From: Methylocystaceae bacterium
GTDB lineage: Bacteria > Pseudomonadota > Alphaproteobacteria > Rhizobiales > Beijerinckiaceae
NCBI GenBank assembly: GCA_009921565.1
Contig: RFXM01000003.1
Coordinates: forward strand, 1-50,692
Reading direction: 5' to 3'
Length of the DNA stretch: 50,692 bases
Shown here: in pieces, positions 44,719 through 50,692 of the stretch
How the letters are laid out: every line of letters starts with the position of its first letter
Numbering within the stretch: position 1 is the first letter of the stretch
The notes under the pieces: model-generated
The model's database searches: none
Told to the model about the DNA's origin: nothing
The model's input: only the letters and a program-made list of their open reading frames with translations
Position numbers and translations under genes: made by a program

Positions 44719-44744
44719 GACCTATATTCCAACTGCGATAAGTT
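44717..44744 (+). promoter_or_regulatory. Sigma70-type promoter for sRNA 3
   Basis: TTGACC - 16 nt - TAAGTT. Confidence 0.5.
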
Positions 44745-44750
44745 GCCGCA

Positions 44751-44838
44751 CCCGCTGGTAATAAGACTTTGGGTCTACCAACAGCGATTGTCCAAGTCGG
44801 GGAGGAGAAAAGCGGACGCCAGGCGCGTCCGCTTTTTT
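44751..44838 (+). ncRNA. Candidate sRNA 3 carrying SD-like GGGGAGGAG; possible sponge of the anti-SD sRNAs
   Basis: 5' hairpin CGC-TGGT-aata-AGAC-tttgg-GTCT-ACCA-aca-GCG (44753-44786); unpaired CCAAGTCGGGGAGGAG (44792-44807); terminator AAAAGCGGACGC-CAGGC-GCGTCCGCTTTT-TT (44808-44838). Confidence 0.6.
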
Positions 44839-45199
44839 ATTTACCCCTGCCGCGCGCGCCTATCGCCCCGCGTAATTTTGACGACGCTGTTCCTAAAAAT
44901 TCGTCTTCCGCGCGTTGAAACGCACTCAATAACTTTAGCGCCAAAGCTTACTCGCTTTTAAATTACAGCTAAAATAAGCGTCTATTTGTATGATATTTAA
45001 TGTTGTTCATTCATCAAACGCCATCTCAATTTAAAATAGAAATAATCTCAGCTGAGGAAAACATTAAAATTTATTTAGGTTTTCTTTGAAAATAACAAAG
45101 CGCGTAACCTTGTAAGTTAGCTTTTGATGATTAGCTCAAAAAGTCAAAGCAGATCACTCCCTGCAATGGCTTTGGTATGAATAAAAAGGCGCGTTCTTA

Positions 45200-45379
45200 A
45201 TGAGCCGGTTAGAAACATTGCTCTCAGCGGTCGTCTGCTTGTTGATGGCGGTTATTCTCTATCAAGCCTGGTCATGGATGATTGGCGCCGGCGATCTGTT
45301 GAGTGAGGGAAAACACATCGTTGAACAAGCTGAATTTGTCCGAAAATATAGTCCGCTTCTTATGCCTAAAGGAACTTAA
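45200..45379 (+). CDS. 59-aa single-TM small protein (below the ORF-track cutoff)
   Basis: ATG...TAA encodes MSRLETLLSAVVCLLMAVILYQAWSWMIGAGDLLSEGKHIVEQAEFVRKYSPLLMPKGT; clear TM segment; own terminator immediately downstream. Confidence 0.6.
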   Translation: MSRLETLLSAVVCLLMAVILYQAWSWMIGAGDLLSEGKHIVEQAEFVRKYSPLLMPKGT

Positions 45380-45401
45380 ACTTATCTGCGCATAATGATA
45401 A

Positions 45402-45441
45402 GGGCTGCTTAAGAGTCACCCCAGCAGCCCCCTAATTTTTT
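45402..45441 (+). terminator. Rho-independent terminator after the 59-aa ORF
   Basis: GGGCTGCT (45402-45409) / AGCAGCCC (45423-45430) followed by CCTAATTTTTTA. Confidence 0.8.
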
Positions 45442-45499
45442 ATCATTGATGAAAGGCGATATTGCCCCATCGTGCAGGATCGCTTTAACTCGATCCGCC

Positions 45500-46075
45500 T
45501 TATTGTTCGACTTTCGCAGGAGGCGTTTTCTTCACTTTTTTCTTCGCAGGGGCCGCCGGCTTAGTTTCTTTTTTTTCACCTGCCTCAGGCTGGCTTTCGG
45601 GCTTTTTTTCTACCGCTGCGCTGTTTGGCGCAGGCGTTTTCTCTGGGCTCGCCTGTTCTTCTTTCACCGCCGCCGGCGTTTTGACATCGCTTACTGGAGA
45701 TTCCTTAGCCACAGGCGCTGTTTCAGCTGCAGCAATAGCCTCGCGACACGATTTATAAAAATCAGACCAGCTTTGTCCGTTTAATGCATTTTCTGATTTT
45801 GTTTTCTGATAATCACTCGCACAAAAGGCTAACGCATCTTCTGATTTTACGCCCTGGTAGGAGGTTTTTTTCTCGCTGGTTGGCGATTTACAAGCTGCAT
45901 AAAAATCCTGCCAGCTTTGGCCCGCGAGTTCATTCTTGTCTTTTTTCTCAAGATATTTCGCCGCGCAGTCTTGCAATTCCTCCGCCTGCGCTAGACTTGA
46001 GTAAGCTGTCGCGAAGAAACAAATCCCAGCCATCAGGAATAATTTCGAAACAACCTTATCGCAACCTATCAACAT
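45500..46075 (-). CDS. Secreted protein with two tandem Cys motifs and Lys/Ala/Pro-rich tail
   Basis: Signal-like N-terminus; repeats DCAAKYLEKKDKNELAGQSWQDFYAACKS and FCASDYQKTKSENALNGQSWSDFYKSCRE; tail APAKKKVKKTPPAKVEQ. Confidence 0.75.
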   Translation of the reverse strand: MLIGCDKVVSKLFLMAGICFFATAYSSLAQAEELQDCAAKYLEKKDKNELAGQSWQDFYAACKSPTSEKKTSYQGVKSEDALAFCASDYQKTKSENALNGQSWSDFYKSCREAIAAAETAPVAKESPVSDVKTPAAVKEEQASPEKTPAPNSAAVEKKPESQPEAGEKKETKPAAPAKKKVKKTPPAKVEQ

Positions 46076-46161
46076 TTCTTTCTCCCCTAAAAATTTATAA
46101 GACAGTTGGGCTTCTCTAAATCTCTATGCATTCTCAGTGCGCGCATAGCAAAGCTAAGCCC

Positions 46162-47379
46162 TTAAACACTTGCGTAAATATGTTCCCTGACTACTGGGTA
46201 TACTTGACTATCCCATCGCTTACCATTGAAGACGCCATAATGGCCAACCCCAGGCTGCATATAATGTTTCTTACGATAGGGCCTTAACCCTGAGCAAAGG
46301 TCTTGCGCAGCAAGCGTTTGCCCAACTGAGCAAATATCATCACGTTCACCCTCTACAGTTAGCAAAAATGTTTTCTTAATTGCTGAAGGTCGCACGGTAC
46401 GACCTTTATATTTCAGCTGGCCTAGCGCTAATTCATGATTATGAAAAACCTTTTCAATAGTTTCGAGATAAAAGCAGGCGTCTAAATCCATTATCGCAAA
46501 ATATTCCTTGTAGAATTCTTTAATTTGGTCTGCCTTCTCGTGATCATTGCTAATGCGCTTATGGTAGAAATCTGAAAAGGCTTTAGAATGCCGCTCCATG
46601 TTCATACTCATAAATGCGCTTAATTGGATAAATCCAGGATAGACGACGCGACCTACGCCCAACGACGTACCCGGCACCCGCGCAAGCATATTCTGCTTAA
46701 ACCACTCGAGTGATTTTGATGCGGCGAATTTATTGACTGCACTGGGCTCAATGCGCGTGTCAATTGGTCCCGCCATCAATGTTAAACTTGCAGGCTGATC
46801 AGGATCGTCTTCCTCAGCCATGATTGCTGCAGCGACGAGCGATTGAACAGCTGGCTGACAGACAGCAACGACATGCGTCTGACTCCCGATTGTTTTTATG
46901 AATTTGATAATATGCTCAACAAAGCAATCAAAACAAAACAGACCCTGTTCAAGCGGCACATCTCGCGGATTGCGCCAATCGGTAATATAAACATTATGGT
47001 CGCGCAGCAGCGTTTGTATCGTGCCCCGCAACAAAGTCGCAAAGTGTCCCGACATCGGAGCCACGAGCAGGACATCCGGCTCAGACTTGTTATTCTTTTT
47101 ACTAAAACGCCGCAGTGTACAAAATGGCGTCTCAGAGATGATTTCATCCACAATCGGGATTTTCTGCCCAGTTTCTGAGCAGATCTCATAAATTTCATAC
47201 TCGGGCCGGGAATGGGTAAAGCCCGTGAATGTAAGCAGTTCTTGGAATGCCGCCATATGCCGTAAGGGTTCAGCGCGATTGAACCCATGGAGGGATCCCA
47301 GGAAAAGATTGCTTCCTGAAGCCATCACACGCAGGGAATTCGCGAGATCCGCATAGGTTTGATACGCATTGTAAATCAT
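46162..47379 (-). CDS. phaZ: Intracellular polyhydroxyalkanoate (PHB) depolymerase
   Basis: MIYNAYQTYADLANSLRVMA...LLVAPMSGHFATLLRGTIQTLL...VYITDWRNPRDVPLEQG...FDCFVEHIIKFI; HYGVFNGKRW; homologous start at 47379 inside the longer ORF. Confidence 0.93.
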   Translation of the reverse strand: MIYNAYQTYADLANSLRVMASGSNLFLGSLHGFNRAEPLRHMAAFQELLTFTGFTHSRPEYEIYEICSETGQKIPIVDEIISETPFCTLRRFSKKNNKSEPDVLLVAPMSGHFATLLRGTIQTLLRDHNVYITDWRNPRDVPLEQGLFCFDCFVEHIIKFIKTIGSQTHVVAVCQPAVQSLVAAAIMAEEDDPDQPASLTLMAGPIDTRIEPSAVNKFAASKSLEWFKQNMLARVPGTSLGVGRVVYPGFIQLSAFMSMNMERHSKAFSDFYHKRISNDHEKADQIKEFYKEYFAIMDLDACFYLETIEKVFHNHELALGQLKYKGRTVRPSAIKKTFLLTVEGERDDICSVGQTLAAQDLCSGLRPYRKKHYMQPGVGHYGVFNGKRWDSQVYPVVREHIYASV

Positions 47380-47492
47380 GACGCGTTTAAGGATCCAATT
47401 TTCTGCAATTTGAGCAGCAATACCTATGCCAAGAGGATCCCGGCGCGGTACGACATTTGCTCCCTCCCGGAAGGCGAGGATAGGTGAAAAAA

Positions 47493-48146
47493 ATGTCGAT
47501 ACCCACATTAACAATCAGCAGCAAAAATTACTCTTCTTGGTCGCTTCGCGGCTGGCTCATGATGCGAATGGCCGATGTTGAATTTGAGGAAGTGGTTGTT
47601 GATCTTGGGGATGCTTCCGCGCGTGCGGAAATCCTGCTTCTATCCCCTTCTATTCTTGTTCCATGCTTAACTTATGAGGGCAGTAAGATTTGGGACACGC
47701 TTGCGATTGGCGAATTTCTTAATGAACTGCGACCAGAAAAAAAACTTCTACCCAAAGACATGAAGCAAAGAGCGCATTGCCGCTCGATCTCTGGCGAGAT
47801 CCATTCTGGATTTAATGCGCTGCGCTCTGCTATGCCGATGAACTTAAAAGGTAACTTTCCAAAATTTAAACTCTGGTCCAAAGCGCAACAAGACACTGAT
47901 CGCATTTGCGCCATTTGGAAAGAATGCTTAAATATGTATGGCGGTCCCTTTTTATTTGGTGAGTTAACGCTCGCAGACGCAATGTATGCGCCCGTTGTAA
48001 CACGATTTAAAACTTATGACGTGAAATTAGATCGCTTGTGTGAAAATTATCGCGACCGAATTCTTGACTGGCCGCCATTGCGTGATTGGACAATTGAAGC
48101 GCTGCAGGAAGAGGAGGCTATTGAAGAACTCGAGGTGGAATTCTAA
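47493..48146 (+). CDS. Glutathione S-transferase family protein
   Basis: MSIPTLTISSKNYSSWSLRGWLMMRMADVEFEEVVVDL; IWDTLAIGEFLNE; start chosen at ATG 47493. Confidence 0.9.
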   Translation: MSIPTLTISSKNYSSWSLRGWLMMRMADVEFEEVVVDLGDASARAEILLLSPSILVPCLTYEGSKIWDTLAIGEFLNELRPEKKLLPKDMKQRAHCRSISGEIHSGFNALRSAMPMNLKGNFPKFKLWSKAQQDTDRICAIWKECLNMYGGPFLFGELTLADAMYAPVVTRFKTYDVKLDRLCENYRDRILDWPPLRDWTIEALQEEEAIEELEVEF

Positions 48147-48240
48147 GCCCTCACTCAAAAGGAAACAGCGGATCAAACTGAGATAAAATATTATTTAAAA
48201 AAGCGCCAATGCGCCTCAAACAACATTCTTGTATTTCGGT

Positions 48241-48270
48241 TAAACTCTTGGAGTTTAGTTACATTTTTTA
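48241..48270 (+). terminator. Weak terminator downstream of the GST gene
   Basis: TAAACTC-TTG-GAGTTTA then GTTACATTTTTT. Confidence 0.4.
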
Positions 48271-48340
48271 AAAAAATTCCCACTCTACGGGCCATTCAAT
48301 AGATTAGTTTAAATCCCGCGCCGTCCGTTCTTGGCCAGCG

Positions 48341-48925
48341 TCATCCTGCGATATATTTTTCCATAATTTTTGCTTTTTCTCGGTCAAATTCCTCATCATC
48401 AATCAAACGCGCTTCACGTCGCTTAACGAGCTCTGCAAGATTCGCCAAATGCTCATCTTCAGGCAAGGTTTCAGCAGGCAACCCGATTTCATTGGCCTTT
48501 AATCCAGCTTTGATTTTTTTCTCAATCGTTACAGCGGCGTCCTTATGGATATTGCTAATCTCATGATTAAAACGACCCTCCTTAACAATGAGCGTAGTCA
48601 TCATGCGTCCTGGCTCGGAGGTAACCGCGCTTATTTTCTCAAGTTCAATTGTTTTTGATTTAAACCCAAATAAAAGACCCCGACAAAGTAAAAGAATACG
48701 CCTATCAGTGACCAAAATAAGCCACATATCAAGATTGAGGACGCCCTCTCCAATGGCGAAAATCTGTTCGCCAGGATAAATTGCATCTTCGACATCGCTT
48801 AAAGCGCGACTAGAGAGCGTGAGATGCCCGCCTGTTTGCTGAAGAATTTCTTTGAGTTTTTTTTGGACTTCTATTGGCGGCGCGTTTTTATAATCAAATC
48901 CCATCACAAGCCTCATCTTCGGCAA
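48341..48925 (-). CDS. Bacterial PH-domain protein with C-terminal SHOCT-like motif
   Basis: GEQIFAIGEGVLNLDMWLILVTDRRILLLCRGLLFGFKSKTIELEKISAV (bPH); LAELVKRREARLIDDEEFDREKAKIM (SHOCT-like). Confidence 0.82.
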   Translation of the reverse strand: MPKMRLVMGFDYKNAPPIEVQKKLKEILQQTGGHLTLSSRALSDVEDAIYPGEQIFAIGEGVLNLDMWLILVTDRRILLLCRGLLFGFKSKTIELEKISAVTSEPGRMMTTLIVKEGRFNHEISNIHKDAAVTIEKKIKAGLKANEIGLPAETLPEDEHLANLAELVKRREARLIDDEEFDREKAKIMEKYIAG

Positions 48926-49090
48926 CTAATCGTCCAAAAGATCATATATAGGCCCAAATGGAGCCCCCTCAAGCCCGCGCCCTTCTCAGCCAAGACTCAG
49001 ACTTTCTGCACGAAGTTAAACCTAAACAAAGAATTATAAAGAAATATCCAATCCACCACGCGTCCAAATCACTCTTCGATAGGGCGCAAG

Positions 49091-50374
49091 TCACTGAGCG
49101 CTCTGGGCCCGCTCCGCCAGATAAGCGTGTTTTAGAGCGGCTGTATTGAGCGTTGCAATTTGCTCGCGCAAAACAAGCCCCTGCCGTATTTCTACAAAGC
49201 GCTCATCTCTCTCGCCCAGCTCTACAGCGCGCAGGACAAATCCGTCATTTGTCCGTACAAAGACGCTTGGTTGATTATTGATTATCTGAACCGCCTCAAG
49301 TGGCACAACCAGAGACTCACTGGAGCGAGCGGTTTCTATTTCAGCAGTCAGCAACGTTCCAGGACTGAGCGAATAAGCCGGCGTTTTAAAATAAGCGATC
49401 ACCTTACCCATACGCGTTTCTGGCGTAAGAACAGAACTAATGATCTCGATCTTTCCTTGATATTTGGTTCCATCCGGCGACATGAGCTCAACGCTCTGTC
49501 CCTTTTGCAAACGAGATAATTCTTCAATAGGGACCGATAAATATACTTCAACCTCAGATAAATCAGCGATGACATAAAGTTGCGTATCATTGGTGACTGG
49601 CTGTCCTATATTCACAAGCCGGTCTAATACTTTGCCTGAGATGGGCGCCAAGATTTCTTTTTCTCTCAATCGCGCCAGCGGCTGACTATCTAGCCTAGAA
49701 ATTTCATCCTCTTGAACGTCTAGGGACGATAATTTCTGTCGCGCCAAATCCAATCGCAATTTTGCTTCCGTGAAAACAGCTTTAGCTTTTAAATAAAGCG
49801 TTTCAGCCGTAATTTTCTTTTCAAAAAGCCCTCGCTCTCGATCAAAAAGATTTGCCTGTAAATCAAAGCTGACCTTAGCTGCCAAATACTCGCTTTTCGC
49901 ATCAGCTATTTCACGAGAGTCAATGACTGCAATGACTTCATGCTGCTCAACAAGCGCGCCAAGTCGTTTACGCAATTGCGCCACAACGCCATGTACTTTC
50001 GCCGCAACGCGAACAAGCTTGGATGAGTCGGCTTCAACAGTGGCGGAAACGCGAAATTTTCTTGTGATATTTCCAGATGAAACAGCGCCAATTACAATAG
50101 CTTCATCTTTGATCTGTTTTTCGCTCAACAAAATAACCGGCTCTTTTTCCAAGCTCATTTTATTTTTATGCGTATTCGCGGTAATCAAAGCGACAAAATC
50201 TTGCACCTTTCCAATAAAAATAGTCGTGGAAGCTCCTAGAATGAGACAAAAGACGATTAAAAGAAAGAACTTAGGCCCAGTCGATAAAGAACCATAAAGC
50301 GTTTTAATAAAGAAAAGTGAGATCTTTAATTTATCTAAAATAAAGTTTTTGATCAGCAACGTCAGTTTAATCAT
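49091..50374 (-). CDS. Efflux RND transporter periplasmic adaptor subunit (HlyD/CzcB/CusB-like)
   Basis: Signal anchor; VRVAAKVHGVVAQLRKRLGALVEQHEVIAVIDSREIADAKSEYLAAK; ILAPISGKVLDRLVNIGQPV. Confidence 0.9.
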   Translation of the reverse strand: MIKLTLLIKNFILDKLKISLFFIKTLYGSLSTGPKFFLLIVFCLILGASTTIFIGKVQDFVALITANTHKNKMSLEKEPVILLSEKQIKDEAIVIGAVSSGNITRKFRVSATVEADSSKLVRVAAKVHGVVAQLRKRLGALVEQHEVIAVIDSREIADAKSEYLAAKVSFDLQANLFDRERGLFEKKITAETLYLKAKAVFTEAKLRLDLARQKLSSLDVQEDEISRLDSQPLARLREKEILAPISGKVLDRLVNIGQPVTNDTQLYVIADLSEVEVYLSVPIEELSRLQKGQSVELMSPDGTKYQGKIEIISSVLTPETRMGKVIAYFKTPAYSLSPGTLLTAEIETARSSESLVVPLEAVQIINNQPSVFVRTNDGFVLRAVELGERDERFVEIRQGLVLREQIATLNTAALKHAYLAERAQSAQ

Positions 50375-50631
50375 GCAGAATTTCTATTTAAAAGAAAACT
50401 AGCGACGATGCCTAGAGCATATCGATAATTTATAATTACAATCTCTTTATCCTTAAAACTACTAATATAACACTACAGAAATGCGGCATTTCGACTTCTT
50501 CGCGCCTCTTGCCGCAAGCGCCAAATGAGATCAAGCGCCCCCCCTTCCCCTTTAATTCTATCGCCGTCGGCCCAAGCTGCTCGAGGCCGCACTAAGGCTA
50601 AGGCTCACTCAATGCAGTGATTTAAAAAATT

Positions 50632-50676
50632 AAACCCGGCGCTTTTTAACAAAGCGCCGGGTTTTATTATTTTAAC
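50632..50676. terminator. Strong terminator hairpin near window end
   Basis: AAACCCGGCGCTTT (50632-50645) / AAAGCGCCGGGTTT (50651-50664), 14-bp stem, followed by T-rich tail on +. Confidence 0.85.
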
Positions 50677-50692
50677 GATTAAGTCTCAGGCG

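Noticed and set aside
44743-44961. 72-aa plus ORF over sRNA 3
   Set aside because: It crosses a strong intrinsic terminator and has no SD; the RNA structure explains the sequence better

Overview
Chromosomal window from an alphaproteobacterium, probably Rhizobiales/Beijerinckiaceae-like. This placement is an inference from gene content: a PhyR-NepR-EcfG stress locus, an hpnCDE-shc-hpnGH hopanoid cluster and a fused aroK-aroB. Most of the window is well-known housekeeping: dnaK (5' truncated)-dnaJ, pyrF, hopanoid genes, prmA, pepP, an isoaspartyl peptidase, the general stress response locus, aroKB, ilvB-ilvN-ilvC, pyrG, secG, leuB, rnd, lptC-lptA, ettA, purD, a PHB depolymerase and an RND-type adaptor. 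I saw no CRISPR array, prophage, transposase, rRNA or tRNA. The least explained signals are: (i) a compact intergenic cluster of three probable sRNA genes (about 43.77-44.84 kb). Two minus-strand RNAs carry a UUUCCUCCCU-type anti-Shine-Dalgarno motif and resemble the alphaproteobacterial suhB/mmgR class. A third, divergent plus-strand RNA carries the complementary GGGGAGGAG motif (possible sponge), and a perfect 17-bp palindrome overlaps its -35 box. (ii) A 59-aa single-TM protein gene (45200-45379) with its own terminator, absent from the ORF track. (iii) A convergent, 3'-overlapping pair encoding a large membrane coiled-coil protein and a divergent P-loop GTPase-like protein. (iv) A probable attenuator with a short leader ORF upstream of ilvB. 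All assignments come from reading the sequence and family motif knowledge; no database search was possible.
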